Below are positions 41,776 through 50,606 of a stretch of DNA of 64,000 bases, in pieces (position 1 is the stretch's first letter; each line of letters begins with the position of its first letter). The translations under genes were made by a program, and so were the position numbers. The DNA is taken from assembly GCF_009498455.1 (NCBI RefSeq), contig NZ_CP045644.1, forward strand, positions 5,521,001 through 5,585,000, read 5' to 3'. This DNA comes from Variovorax paradoxus (GTDB taxonomy: Bacteria; Pseudomonadota; Gammaproteobacteria; Burkholderiales; Burkholderiaceae_C). The notes below the pieces were generated by a model, which searched no databases, was not told the origin of the DNA, and was given only the letters and a program-made list of their open reading frames with translations.

Positions 41776-42147
41776 TCACGCATCCGGCGCTGTCGCGTAC
41801 TCGGCGCCACACGCATGACACGCCGCAGTTTCAGGACGCTCCGGGGTCGACAACCTGAATCGCAGCGGGATCTTCTGCCCGTAGACAACCCAGCACCGAG
41901 GACAGTGCTCCTGTCCCGCCGTCGGAAGATAGGCGCGTGCGCGCTGCTCGGCGCGCTCTTCGGTCACCGGCATGCTCTGTCGTTGTGCACGCGCCACCTC
42001 GCGTGCGGCCATGGTGTCAATGCGGCCACTGGCAATGTCATTGATGCCGTAGACCGCGCGCACAAATTCAACAGGGGCTTGCTTGAGCAATGCGGCCACG
42101 CGCTGGTCGGCGTGCGCCCGATCAACAGGCGTTGATCGCGTATTCAT
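41776..42147 (-). CDS. Small protein with two CxxC pairs, unknown
   Basis: A 123-residue protein from the ATG at 42147 (an in-frame TTG is at 42162). The N-terminal 55 residues form likely helices (VDRAHADQRVAALLKQAPVEF). The C-terminal half has CPRC and CHAC about 30 residues apart, a zinc-ribbon pattern. In between is QSMPVTEERAEQRARAYLP. I do not recognise a family. It lies between phaR and the tRNA-Val gene, on the same strand, without a clear ribosome binding site. Confidence 0.55.
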   Translation of the reverse strand: MNTRSTPVDRAHADQRVAALLKQAPVEFVRAVYGINDIASGRIDTMAAREVARAQRQSMPVTEERAEQRARAYLPTAGQEHCPRCWVVYGQKIPLRFRLSTPERPETAACHACGAEYATAPDA

Positions 42148-42325
42148 CAGATCGCTTATCAAGGAAATTCGAGAAGGTTGGCAGACCGCTCAAGGTAGCA
42201 CAACCACATGGCTCGGACGCTTTGCCTGCACCGCGCGAAGGGCCGCCCGTGAAAGGCTTTCGCCTGTGTCGATCATTCGTGACGACCAGGCCGATCCAAA
42301 GACAAACACGCCGTCCAAACGACGA

Positions 42326-42355
42326 ACGGGTTGCAGCGAAATCGCTGCAACCCGT
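42326..42355 (-). terminator. Long hairpin after tRNA-Val
   Basis: A perfect 14-base-pair stem (42326-42339 with 42342-42355) with a tiny loop lies 9 bases past the encoded CCA of tRNA-Val. There is no T-run, but GTTCGTCGTTTG follows. It is the likely end of the tRNA transcript. Confidence 0.6.
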
Positions 42356-42363
42356 GTTTGATT

Positions 42364-42440
42364 TGGTAGGCGCGATTGGATTCGAACCAACGACCCCCAC
42401 CATGTCAAGGTGGTGCTCTAACCAACTGAGCTACGCGCCT
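42364..42440 (-). tRNA. tRNA-Val(GAC)
   Basis: 77 bases including encoded CCA. Acceptor AGGCGCG pairs perfectly with CGCGCCT; the T-arm has GGTTCGAATCC; the anticodon stem CCACC/GGTGG encloses TTGACAT with anticodon GAC. A promoter matching the sigma-70 consensus is just upstream. Confidence 0.96.
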
Positions 42441-42453
42441 AAGAGAAGCATCG

Positions 42454-42482
42454 AGTATAGCAGGAGAAATGGCCCTTTTCAG
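42454..42482 (-). promoter_or_regulatory. Sigma-70 promoter of tRNA-Val
   Basis: On the minus strand CTGAAA (42482-42477) and TATACT (42459-42454) are 17 bases apart, and the -10 is preceded by TGC, making it an extended -10. The predicted start is only a few bases before the mature tRNA 5' end. The -35 overlaps the relA stop codon. Confidence 0.65.
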
Positions 42483-44719
42483 CGCCGACGTGCAGATCGC
42501 ACACCAGTCACCGCAGTCACCACGCCCAACACTTGCGTCAGGCGCGCGGCATCGGCGATTTCCACGGTGAAGGTCATCCACGCCGTGCCCTTGATCGACT
42601 GCGTCTGCACGCCGATCACGTTCATCTTCTCGCGCGCAAAGACATCGGAGATATCGCGCAGCAGGCCCTGCCGGTCGGCCGCTTCCACTGCCACATCGAC
42701 CGCGTAGACCGGCGCATCCGCCCCCTTCTTCGGCTGGCCCCATTCGACATCGATCACACGCTCGCCGTCCTTCGCAGCCATCATGCGGAAGTTGCTGCAG
42801 TCCGCGCGATGCACGCTGACGCCATGGCCGCGCGTGACGAAGCCGCGGATCGCATCGGGCGGCGCCGGCTTGCAGCACTTGGCGAGCTGCGTCATCAGCG
42901 ACGACACGCCCACCACGAGCACGCCACCCTTGCCCGACTTCTCGCTGCCGCGCGCCTTCTTGATCTGTACGCCGTCGTCGGGATTCAGTGCCGGCTCGGG
43001 CGGACGCAACAGCGTCTCGATGTTGCGCAGCGAAAACTCGTCCTTGCCGACCACCTCGAACAGATGGTCCGCCGACTTGAAGCCGAGCTGCGAAGCCAAG
43101 TCTTCGAGCCGCATGGCCGTCTTGCCTTCGCGCTGCAGCAGCTTCTCGACGGCCTCGCGTCCGCGCGCCACGGTCTCGTGCGTGATCTGCGCGTTGAACC
43201 AGGCACGCACCTTGGCGCGTGCGCGATGGCTTGCGAGATAACCCAGCTCCGCATTCAGCCAGTCGCGCGACGGCCCGCCTTCCTTGGCCGCCATGATCTC
43301 GACGGTCTGCCCGTTCGACAGCGGCGTGTTGAGCGGCACCATCGCGCCATCGACACGCGCTCCGCGGCAGCGATGCCCCAGCGTCGTGTGCACCGTGTAG
43401 GCAAAGTCGACCGGCGTTGCACCCTGCGGCAGTTCGACGATGGCCGCATCGGGCGTGAGCACATAGATGCGGTCGTCGAACAGCCCCTGCCCCTGAAGCC
43501 CGCCGGACAGGTCGCGCTCCCAGGCCAGCAGCTGGCGCAGCACGGCGATCTTGGCGTCGTACTCGCCACTCGCCCAAACGCCCGCGTAGCCCTTGTGGCC
43601 CGCTTCCTTGTAGGCCCAGTGCGCGGCCACGCCATGTTCGGCGTGGTCGTGCATTTCCTCGGTGCGGATCTGGATCTCGATCGGCTTGCCCACCTTGCCG
43701 TCGACGATCTCGCGCACCACCGTGTGCAGCGACTGGTAGCCGTTGGGCTTGGGTCGTGCGATGTAGTCGTCGAACTCTTCGTCGATGGGCTGGAAGTGCG
43801 AGTGCACCCAGGCCAGCGCGGCATAGCAGTCCTTCACGTCCTGCACCACCACGCGCAGCGCAAGGATGTCGAAGACCTGCTCGAAGTCGAGCGACTTGCC
43901 GCGCATCTTCTTGACGATGCTGTAGATGTTCTTCGGGCGCCCCTGCACCGTGGCCTTGACGCCCTCGGCCTGCAGCTCGTGCTCCAGCTGCGAGCGCAAC
44001 TGCTCGACGTGGCCTTCGCGCTCGATGCGCTTCTCGTCGAGAAGCCGCGCGATCAGCTTGTAGGTGTCGGGCTCGAGAAAGCGGAACGAAAGATCTTCGA
44101 TCTCCCACTTCACCTGCCAGATGCCCAGCCGGTTCGCGAGCGGTGCAAACACCTGCAGCGACTCGCGCGCCACGCTTTCCGGCGCGGGCTGCTTGCTGGC
44201 CGCCGCGTGCCGCAGCGTCTGCAGGCGAGAGGCCAACCGCAACATCACGACGCGCAGGTCGCGCGAGAACGCGAGCAGCATCTTGCGCACGTTCTCGGTC
44301 TGCGCGCCGGCGCCTTCAGCGTGGTGCCCTTGCGAGGCCGTGCGTGCCTGCTCCTGCACACGCACGAGCTTGGTGGTCTCGACGGCGAGTGCCGCGAAGT
44401 TGTCGCCGAAGACCTTGGCGATCACTTCCTGCGGGCGGTTCAGGTGCTGGCACGAGTACACGAGGTAGCTCGCGGCCTGCATGGCCTCGGAGCCGCCCAT
44501 CTTCGCGACGATGGCGGCCACCGCATCGGCGTGCGCCAGCGTGTTCTCGCCGGTGTCGAGTTTTTCATCGGCAATCAGCGGCTCGGCAAACGCGCGGGCG
44601 CGCGCCAGCATGTTCTCCATGACCGGCGAGCGGTCGGCCGTGGCGGCCGACAGCGGGTAATCAACCATGACGCCGTCGGACACGGGCGCCGTCTGAAGGC
44701 TCGCAGACTCTCGCTTCAC
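42479..44719 (-). CDS. relA: RelA-type (p)ppGpp synthetase
   Basis: A 746-residue long RSH protein. The order is pseudo-hydrolase domain (about 40-190), synthetase domain with RPKNIYSIVKKM and GYQSLHTVV, TGS domain (IYVLTPDAAIVELPQGATPVDFAYTVHT), helical region, zinc-finger-like CCKPAPPDAIRG, and a C-terminal ACT domain. The hydrolase site is degenerate: SYLVYSCQHLN replaces the HD motif. The synthetase motif is EFDDYI (acidic EXDD type), which is typical of monofunctional RelA, rather than the RXKD of bifunctional Rel/SpoT. The start is a GTG at 44719 with GAGG upstream, 7 bases after the hydrolase gene. Confidence 0.94.
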   Translation of the reverse strand: MKRESASLQTAPVSDGVMVDYPLSAATADRSPVMENMLARARAFAEPLIADEKLDTGENTLAHADAVAAIVAKMGGSEAMQAASYLVYSCQHLNRPQEVIAKVFGDNFAALAVETTKLVRVQEQARTASQGHHAEGAGAQTENVRKMLLAFSRDLRVVMLRLASRLQTLRHAAASKQPAPESVARESLQVFAPLANRLGIWQVKWEIEDLSFRFLEPDTYKLIARLLDEKRIEREGHVEQLRSQLEHELQAEGVKATVQGRPKNIYSIVKKMRGKSLDFEQVFDILALRVVVQDVKDCYAALAWVHSHFQPIDEEFDDYIARPKPNGYQSLHTVVREIVDGKVGKPIEIQIRTEEMHDHAEHGVAAHWAYKEAGHKGYAGVWASGEYDAKIAVLRQLLAWERDLSGGLQGQGLFDDRIYVLTPDAAIVELPQGATPVDFAYTVHTTLGHRCRGARVDGAMVPLNTPLSNGQTVEIMAAKEGGPSRDWLNAELGYLASHRARAKVRAWFNAQITHETVARGREAVEKLLQREGKTAMRLEDLASQLGFKSADHLFEVVGKDEFSLRNIETLLRPPEPALNPDDGVQIKKARGSEKSGKGGVLVVGVSSLMTQLAKCCKPAPPDAIRGFVTRGHGVSVHRADCSNFRMMAAKDGERVIDVEWGQPKKGADAPVYAVDVAVEAADRQGLLRDISDVFAREKMNVIGVQTQSIKGTAWMTFTVEIADAARLTQVLGVVTAVTGVRSARRR

Positions 44720-44726
44720 GATGCCC

Positions 44727-45680
44727 TCAATCGAACAGGAAATTCGTGACGACGGCGACCTGTGCGGGATCGACGAAAGTCGGCGCGTGGCCTACGCCCT
44801 CGAACTCGACGAGCGTGGCACGCGGCCCGCGCTGCGTCATCGCCGCAGCCGTCTCGGGCGACAGCAGATCGGACACCGCGCCGCGCGTGAGCAGCGTGCG
44901 CGCCTCGATGGCGTCGTACAGGCTCCACATCACCGCCCCGCCCTGCGCCGCGATTTCGGGCGTGATGGCGCGCAGCGGCACGCCGATGGCCGGGTCGTAG
45001 TGCAGCACCCAGGCGCCCTCGCCCACCGGGCCGGCACTGGCGGTCTTGGCGGCACCGTCGGCGCTGCGTTCGGACGCAGGCACCACCATGTGCTGCGACA
45101 ACGCCCGCCACTGCTCGGGCGTGTGCGGCCCGAAAGTGGTCGACAGGGCCCACATCGCGTCGGCCGCGGCCTGCACGCTCGCAAACTGGCCGCTCTTCCC
45201 CACATACGCCCCGATGCGCTGGATGGCGGCGGGCTCGACCGTGGGGCCGACATCGTTCGCAACGAAGCGGCGAATGGGCCGTGGCAGCGGCAGCTCCTTG
45301 TGGCCGGCCAGCACGAAGCCGATCAGCCCGCCCATGCTGGTGCCGACGTAGTCGAGCGTGTCGATGGGATGTTCGCCGTGCAGCTGCGCGATCAGCGTCA
45401 CCATGTCGGCCGCGTACACCGGCACTTGATAGAAAGCGGGGTCGCGCAGCCAGTCGCTGCGCCCGCGCCCGACGACGTCTGGGCAGACCACGCGCACATC
45501 GCCGCCTGCGCGCGCCACGATGGCTCGCGCCAGCACATCGAAATCACGCCCCTGCCGGGTCAGTCCGTGCACGCAGACCACGACATGCGCGCTGTGCGCG
45601 TCGCCCCATTGCCAATAGGCCATGCGATGACCGCCCTGGGGGTCGTTGCAGGCCACGTCGTGAAGGGTCGGTTCTGTCAT
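44727..45680 (-). CDS. Alpha/beta hydrolase
   Basis: A 317-residue alpha/beta-hydrolase-fold protein. The oxyanion region is VCVHGLTRQGRDF, the nucleophile elbow is GTSMGG (Ser about 120), and the catalytic His is in EGVGHAPTF near the C-terminus. An in-between cap (about 150-240) covers the active site. Its substrate is unknown. The ATG at 45680 is preferred to a longer start. It precedes relA by 7 bases and is divergent from the bdhA-like gene. Confidence 0.85.
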   Translation of the reverse strand: MTEPTLHDVACNDPQGGHRMAYWQWGDAHSAHVVVCVHGLTRQGRDFDVLARAIVARAGGDVRVVCPDVVGRGRSDWLRDPAFYQVPVYAADMVTLIAQLHGEHPIDTLDYVGTSMGGLIGFVLAGHKELPLPRPIRRFVANDVGPTVEPAAIQRIGAYVGKSGQFASVQAAADAMWALSTTFGPHTPEQWRALSQHMVVPASERSADGAAKTASAGPVGEGAWVLHYDPAIGVPLRAITPEIAAQGGAVMWSLYDAIEARTLLTRGAVSDLLSPETAAAMTQRGPRATLVEFEGVGHAPTFVDPAQVAVVTNFLFD

Positions 45681-45748
45681 GGAAACGGAGGGGTTCGGGT
45701 GCGGATAATGGTCTCGTTGCATCCTAATTCATCCGGAGATTGATCTTC

Positions 45749-46518
45749 ATGCTCAAAGGCAAAACCGCGCTTGTCACGGGGTCCACCAGTGGCATTGGCT
45801 TCGCCATCGCCAAGGCGCTGGCCCAACAGGGCGCACACATCGTGCTCAACGGTTTCGGCGACGCCGAAACCCCCAAGGCCCAGATCGAGGTGCTCGGCGT
45901 GCGTGCCGAATACCACGGCGCCGACATGAGCAAGCCCGACCAGATCGAGGACATGATGAAGTTCGCCGCGTCGAAGTTCGGCCGCGTCGACATCCTCGTG
46001 AACAACGCTGGCATCCAGCACGTGGCGAAGGTCGAAGACTTCCCGACCGAACGTTGGGACGCGATCATCGCCATCAACCTCACGAGCGCCTTCCACACGA
46101 CGCGCCTGGCGATTCCCGCGATGCGCGAGGCCAACTGGGGCCGCATCATCAACGTCGCGTCGGCGCACGGGCTCGTGGCCTCAGCGCAGAAGTCGGCCTA
46201 TGTCGCGGCCAAGCACGGCATCGTGGGGCTGACCAAGTCGGTGGCGCTCGAAACCGCCACCACCGGCGTCACCTGCAATGCGATCTGCCCGGGCTGGGTG
46301 CTCACGGCGCTGGTGCAAAAGCAGATCGACGACCGCGCGGCACGCGAAGGCATTTCGGCCCTCCAGGCGCAAAACGAATTGCTGGGGAAAAGCAGCCCTC
46401 GCTGCAGTTCACGACGGTCGAGCAACTGGGCGGGCTGGCCGTCTTCCTGAGTTCTCCCGCGGCCGATCAGGTGCGGGGCGTCGCCTGGGCCATGGACGGC
46501 GGCTGGACGGCTCAGTAA
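45749..46518 (+). pseudogene. bdhA: 3-hydroxybutyrate dehydrogenase, frameshifted
   Basis: An SDR matching the 3-hydroxybutyrate dehydrogenase family, which turns D-3-hydroxybutyrate to acetoacetate in PHB use. The start is the ATG at 45749 (MLKGKTALVTGSTSGIG) with GGAG ten bases before. The catalytic residues in INVASAHGLVASAQKSAYVAAKHG are intact, as is CPGWVLTALVQKQI. At about 46384-46391 (GGGGAAAA) the frame breaks: the first frame runs into nonsense to 46450, while the other continues GEKQPSLQFTTVEQLGGLAVFLSS to the stop at 46518. One missing G would explain it, so either a real frameshift or a sequencing error in a homopolymer. Confidence 0.85.
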
Positions 46519-46536
46519 ATAAATAGAGAGATCCGG

Positions 46537-46565
46537 AAAACGCCGGAGGCATCGGCCCGCCGGCG
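46537..46565 (-). terminator. Terminator of the SIMPL-domain gene
   Basis: On the minus strand CGCCGG (46565-46560) pairs with CCGGCG (46546-46541) around a 13-base loop, followed by TTTT. It lies 15 bases after the stop codon of the SIMPL gene and separates it from the convergent bdhA-like gene. Confidence 0.45.
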
Positions 46566-46580
46566 CCGTGCGCTGCTTGC

Positions 46581-47288
46581 TTACTTGAGCTGCACCGAGC
46601 CGGAGACGTTCACGACCACGCTGGTCTTGCCCGCTTCCACCGGCACGGCCGAATCGGCGGCCGAGAACGACTTGGCCTGCATGGCCATCACGCGCGGGCG
46701 GATCGGACCGCTGTCGTTCGCGTTCACCGACACCTCGCGCAGCGTGTAGCCGCCGAAGCCGAAGCCCTTGGCCAGCTCGCCGGCCTTCTGCTTGAAGTTG
46801 TCGATGGCAATGTTCTGGGCCTCCGTCTCGGTCTTGGCGCGCTGTTCGCGGCTCAGGCCGAAGCCGACGTTGCCCACGCTGAGCGTGCTGATGCGTCCGG
46901 CCGTCTGGGTGATGCGCGCGAAGTCGCGGCCTTCGAGCACGAGTTCGGTCGAACCTTGCCAGCCGTTGATCTTGCCGTCCTTGGTGTAGCGCGGCGACAG
47001 GCTGAAGTTGCCGGTGCGCACATCGAGCTGACCCGGCTGCGCATTCTTCTTGGCTTCGGCCAGCGCGGCGTCGAGGGCGGTCTTGAGCTGGGTCTGCACG
47101 GTGCCCGCCTCGGCGGCATCGCGCGTGGTGACGAGGGTCATGCTCAGCAGGTCTTGCTGAACTTCGACGGTGCCGGAGGCCGACAGCTGGAGCACGTTTT
47201 GTGGAGCAGGCATGACGGCATTCTGGGCCAAGGCGGCCCCGGCAAAGGTCAGCGCGGCGCAGGCCGCGATCAATCGAACAGTCTTCAA
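46581..47288 (-). CDS. SIMPL-domain exported protein
   Basis: A 235-residue protein of the SIMPL/DUF541 family, known as periplasmic or outer-membrane proteins without a clear function. The start is a TTG at 47288, with GGGAG eight bases upstream, giving a signal peptide KTVRLIAACAALTFAGAALAQ cut after AQ-like residues at about 22. The mature part has VLQLSASGTVEVQQDLLSMTLV, NAQPGQLDVRTGNFSLSPRY and the SIMPL-typical end SVVVNVSGSVQLK. Confidence 0.85.
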   Translation of the reverse strand: MKTVRLIAACAALTFAGAALAQNAVMPAPQNVLQLSASGTVEVQQDLLSMTLVTTRDAAEAGTVQTQLKTALDAALAEAKKNAQPGQLDVRTGNFSLSPRYTKDGKINGWQGSTELVLEGRDFARITQTAGRISTLSVGNVGFGLSREQRAKTETEAQNIAIDNFKQKAGELAKGFGFGGYTLREVSVNANDSGPIRPRVMAMQAKSFSAADSAVPVEAGKTSVVVNVSGSVQLK

Positions 47289-47338
47289 GACGGTTTTCTC
47301 CCTGGTGGATGCGAGGAAAGCCCTCGCCCGCGCGGTCT

Positions 47339-47698
47339 TCAGTGGCGCAGGCTGCGCGGCACGGTTTGCGGACGGGCGACGGGCTGCGGTACCGGCACGA
47401 TGCGCTCGGCAGGCTGTGATTCTGCCGAATTCAGAAGAACGCCCGTTCCTGCGGGCACCCACTGCCCGCGGACCTGCTGTCTCAGCTCGAACAGCTCGCC
47501 CGCCGTGAGGCGGCGTCCTGCCAGCGCTTCGCCGCGGCGCTGCTCTTCGCGCTGGGCTGCCCGATGCGCAGCCACGGCGTCACGCACTTCGCTGCGGCGC
47601 ACTTCACCGACCCGTAAAAACCCTTCGGAAGCGACGGACGTCGCACCACAAGCGCAGGCGAGAAAAAGCAGAGGCAAGGCAGAAAAAGAAGGTCTCAT
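47339..47698 (-). CDS. Small exported protein, unknown
   Basis: A 119-residue protein from the ATG at 47698. The N-terminus MRPSFSALPLLFLACACG is a signal peptide, possibly a lipoprotein signal with a lipid-attached Cys at about residue 16 or 18. The remainder is rich in Arg, Gln, Glu and Ala (AAHRAAQREEQRRGEALAGRRLTAGELFELRQQVRGQW), perhaps a short helix pair, and ends in a Pro/Val/Arg-rich tail. It precedes the SIMPL gene on the same strand. The family is not recognised. Confidence 0.55.
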   Translation of the reverse strand: MRPSFSALPLLFLACACGATSVASEGFLRVGEVRRSEVRDAVAAHRAAQREEQRRGEALAGRRLTAGELFELRQQVRGQWVPAGTGVLLNSAESQPAERIVPVPQPVARPQTVPRSLRH

Positions 47699-47774
47699 CG
47701 AGCAATCGTCATAAGGCAGCACGGACTGTGCCACCGCTGGGCAAAGCCCGGATGACCAGAGCGCGAGCGCCCGC

Positions 47775-47788
47775 AAGTTGTGTAACTT
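47775..47788. promoter_or_regulatory. Small inverted repeat upstream of ompR
   Basis: AAGTT-GTGT-AACTT lies about 85 bases before ompR in the 173-base region between the divergent small exported protein gene and ompR. It could be a binding site for a dimeric regulator, but there is nothing else to identify it. Confidence 0.2.
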
Positions 47789-47871
47789 AGTGTCAACCAC
47801 TACGGAATTCGGCAGCAATGGGGTGCTAACGCCTTCAGAATCGGCGCTGTTACAAATTCAACGTTGTAGAA

Positions 47872-48603
47872 ATGACTCAAGTTCCCGCTCGCACCGACAA
47901 GATCGTGATCGTCGACGACGACGCCCGCATCCGCGACCTCCTGCGCCGCTACCTGACGCAGGAAGGATTCGAAGTGATCGTGGCCGAGGACGGCAAGGCG
48001 CTCAACCGCATCCTGTTGCGCGACACGGTCGATTTGATCGTGCTCGACCTGATGATGCCCGGCGAAGACGGTCTCTCGGTGTGCCGCCGCCTGCGTGCCG
48101 CCAACGACCGCACGCCGATCATCATGCTCACCGCCAAGGGTGAAGACGTGGACCGCATCGTCGGTCTCGAAGTCGGCGCCGACGACTACCTCGGCAAGCC
48201 CTTCAACCCGCGCGAACTGCTGGCCCGCGTGCACGCCGTGCTGCGCCGCCGTCCGCCGCTCGAGGCGCCGGGCGCCCCCTCCACCGAGAACGAGACCGTC
48301 ACCTTCGGCCCGTTCGCCTTCGACCTCGGCTCGCGCACCCTGAAGAAGGACGGCGAAGAACTCTCGCTGACCACCGGCGAGTTCGCGATGCTCAAGGCGC
48401 TGGTGCGCCACCCGCGCCAACCCCTGTCGCGTGAAAAGCTGGCCCAGCTGGCACGTGGCCGCGAGTTCGAACCGTTCGACCGCAGCCTGGACGTGCAGAT
48501 CTCGCGCCTGCGCAAGCTGGTCGAGTCCGACGCCGCGGCGCCGCGCTACATCCAGACCGTCTGGGGCGTGGGCTACGTGTTCGTGCCGGACGGCACGGCC
48601 TGA
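47872..48603 (+). CDS. ompR: Response regulator OmpR
   Basis: A 243-residue OmpR-family response regulator. The receiver domain has Asp15-Asp17 (VDDDA), the phosphorylated Asp59 in VLDLMMPGEDG, Thr in MLTAKG and Lys109 in YLGKPFNPREL. The winged-helix domain (about 140-238) contains TTGEFAMLKAL, the recognition helix with FDRSLDVQISRLRKLVE and ends with WGVGYVFV. It pairs with the sensor kinase 77 bases downstream. Its targets, probably porins, are not in the window. Confidence 0.95.
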   Translation: MTQVPARTDKIVIVDDDARIRDLLRRYLTQEGFEVIVAEDGKALNRILLRDTVDLIVLDLMMPGEDGLSVCRRLRAANDRTPIIMLTAKGEDVDRIVGLEVGADDYLGKPFNPRELLARVHAVLRRRPPLEAPGAPSTENETVTFGPFAFDLGSRTLKKDGEELSLTTGEFAMLKALVRHPRQPLSREKLAQLARGREFEPFDRSLDVQISRLRKLVESDAAAPRYIQTVWGVGYVFVPDGTA

Positions 48604-48680
48604 CGCCCCGCTGAGAGGTGGCCATCGGCCTCCATTCCGCCCGACCTGACCCGGCCCAGGAGGACGGTGCGCAGGTCACG

Positions 48681-50102
48681 ATGCCGAGCCCGCTCGAAGC
48701 GAGCGCGCAACGTGACCGCCGCCCCGGCCTCAAGCTGGGCTTCAGCCTTTTCTGGCGCACCTTCTTTCTGCTCGCGCTGCTGCTGATCGGCTGCACGGTC
48801 GCCTGGCTGCAGACCTTCCGCTCGCTCGAGTACGAGCCACGCGCGATCCAGACCGGGCACCAGATCGCCTCGCTCGTGAACCTCACGCGCGCGGCGCTCG
48901 TGTATTCGGACGCGATCACGCGGGTCTCACTCATCAAGACGCTGGCCGACCAGGAAGGCGTGCGCATCCTGCCGCGCGAACCCAACGATCGCTTCCAGCC
49001 CTACACCAGCGGCGCGCTCGACGAGCGCGTCACCGAAGAGCTGATCGCGCAACTCGGCGAAGGCACCACCGTGGCCAGCCGCGTGAACGACGAGGCCGGC
49101 CTGTGGATCGGCTTCACCATCGAGAGCGACACCTACTGGCTGCTGCTCGATCCCACGCGCTTCAGCCGCGTGGGCGGGCGCACGTGGCTGGTCTGGCTCA
49201 GCACGGCGATGGCGCTGTCGCTCGCGGGCGCGGCGCTGATCACGCGGCTCATCAACCTGCCGCTCAAGCAGCTGTCGCGCGCCACCTTGCAGGTGCGCGA
49301 GGGCGAGTACGAGGCGCACCGGCTCGACGAGCGCGCCCGCACCAACGAAATCCGCGCGGTGAACATCGGCTTCAACCGCATGGCCGATCAGCTCGCCAAG
49401 ATCGAGCAGGACCGCGCCATCATGCTGGCCGGCATCTCGCACGACCTGCGCACGCCGCTGGCGCGGCTGCGGCTCGAAACCGAGATGAGCGTGGCCGACG
49501 AAGACGCGCGCGACCACATGGCCGCCGACATCGCGCAGCTCGACGCGATCATCGACAAGTTCCTCGACTACGCCCGCCCCGACCACGTCGACCAGCGCCC
49601 CGTGCTGCTGCGCGACGTGATCGACGCATGCACCTACGCCGTGCAGGACTACGAAGAGATGAACATCCACGTCGACGTGCCCGCCGACCTGAAGGTGATG
49701 GGCGACGAGGTGGAACTCACGCGCGTGATCTCCAACCTGGTCGAGAACGCGCGGCGCTACGGCAAGACGCCGTCGACCGGCGTGGCCGACGTCACGATCC
49801 AGGCGCAGGCCAACAACGACGCGGTGCTGATCAAGGTGCGCGACCACGGCGCGGGCGTCGAGCCTGCCCTGCTCGTGCAGCTGACCAAGCCCTTCTTCCG
49901 CGGCGACGCGGCACGCACCTCGGCGGCCGGCGCCGGCCTGGGGCTGTCGATCGTGGCGAAGAACATCGAGCGCATGGGCGGCACCTTCGCGCTCACCAGC
50001 ACGCCGGGCCGGGGCCTCGCGGCCCACATCCGTATGCCGCGCGCGATGCCGGCGAGCACCAGCAAGCCCAGCGACGTGCCGGGCAAGAAGCAGGTCGCCT
50101 GA
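48681..50102 (+). CDS. envZ: Osmosensor histidine kinase EnvZ
   Basis: A 473-residue two-pass membrane histidine kinase. Start ATG at 48681 with AGG at a suitable distance; a GTG at 48618 has no site. Membrane segments are about 22-44 and 160-182, flanking a periplasmic domain. HAMP follows (RLINLPLKQLSRATLQVREGEYE), then the DHp domain with His254 in GISHDLRTPLARLRLE, and the ATPase domain with the N-box NLVENARRYG, DHGAGV and GAGLGLSIV. The C-terminal 20 residues are charged and probably loose. Confidence 0.93.
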   Translation: MPSPLEASAQRDRRPGLKLGFSLFWRTFFLLALLLIGCTVAWLQTFRSLEYEPRAIQTGHQIASLVNLTRAALVYSDAITRVSLIKTLADQEGVRILPREPNDRFQPYTSGALDERVTEELIAQLGEGTTVASRVNDEAGLWIGFTIESDTYWLLLDPTRFSRVGGRTWLVWLSTAMALSLAGAALITRLINLPLKQLSRATLQVREGEYEAHRLDERARTNEIRAVNIGFNRMADQLAKIEQDRAIMLAGISHDLRTPLARLRLETEMSVADEDARDHMAADIAQLDAIIDKFLDYARPDHVDQRPVLLRDVIDACTYAVQDYEEMNIHVDVPADLKVMGDEVELTRVISNLVENARRYGKTPSTGVADVTIQAQANNDAVLIKVRDHGAGVEPALLVQLTKPFFRGDAARTSAAGAGLGLSIVAKNIERMGGTFALTSTPGRGLAAHIRMPRAMPASTSKPSDVPGKKQVA

Positions 50103-50104
50103 AA

Positions 50105-50120
50105 CGCTGACGCGTCAGCG
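50105..50120. repeat. 16-base perfect palindrome between envZ and ispF
   Basis: CGCTGACG followed by CGTCAGCG is a perfect 16-base palindrome in the gap between the convergent envZ and ispF genes; it overlaps the ispF stop codon. There is no T-run. It may be part of a two-way transcription barrier. Confidence 0.45.
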
Positions 50121-50606
50121 GTGCAGCAGCACGGCGGCGCGGGCTTCCATCGCCCGCCCCTCGCCCACCGGGCCGAGCTTCTCGGCCGTCTTGGCTTTCA
50201 CATTGACCTGATCGAGCGCGATGCCCAGCGTGTCGGCGATGCGCTGGCACATGGCCGGAATGTGCGGCGCCAGCTTGGGCGCCTGTGCGATCACGGTGCT
50301 GTCGACGTTGCCGATTTCCCAGCCCGCCGCACGCACGCGGCGCGCCGCCTCGGCCAGCAGCACGGCCGAATCGGCGCCACGAAACTGGGCGTCGGTGTCG
50401 GGAAAATGCCGGCCGATGTCGCCCAGCCCGGCACCGCCGAGCAGCGCATCGGTGATGGCATGCAGCAGCACGTCGGCGTCCGAATGCCCGAGCAGGCCGG
50501 TGGTGTGCGGCACCTCGATGCCGCCGAGGATGAGCTTGCGCCCCGCCACCAGCTGGTGAACGTCCCAGCCTTCGCCGATGCGGATGTTGAACGGGGTCGT
50601 TGTCAT
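50115..50606 (-). CDS. ispF: 2-C-methyl-D-erythritol 2,4-cyclodiphosphate synthase
   Basis: IspF cyclises CDP-ME 2-phosphate in the MEP isoprenoid pathway. It has 163 residues. The zinc-binding DxH is in GEGWDVHQL, followed by [18 protein letters not shown] and [11 protein letters not shown]. The late segment [28 protein letters not shown] closes the trimer active site. The ATGA overlap joins it to ispD. Confidence 0.96.
   Translation of the reverse strand: MTTTPFNIRIGEGWDVHQLVAGRKLILGGIEVPHTTGLLGHSDADVLLHAITDALLGGAGLGDIGRHFPDTDAQFRGADSAVLLAEAARRVRAAGWEIGNVDSTVIAQAPKLAPHIPAMCQRIADTLGIALDQVNVKAKTAEKLGPVGEGRAMEARAAVLLHR

Noticed and set aside
46384..46391. Programmed frameshifting in the bdhA-like gene
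   Set aside because: No downstream pseudoknot or stimulating stem was seen and the family is not known to use frameshifting; mutation or sequencing error is simpler.
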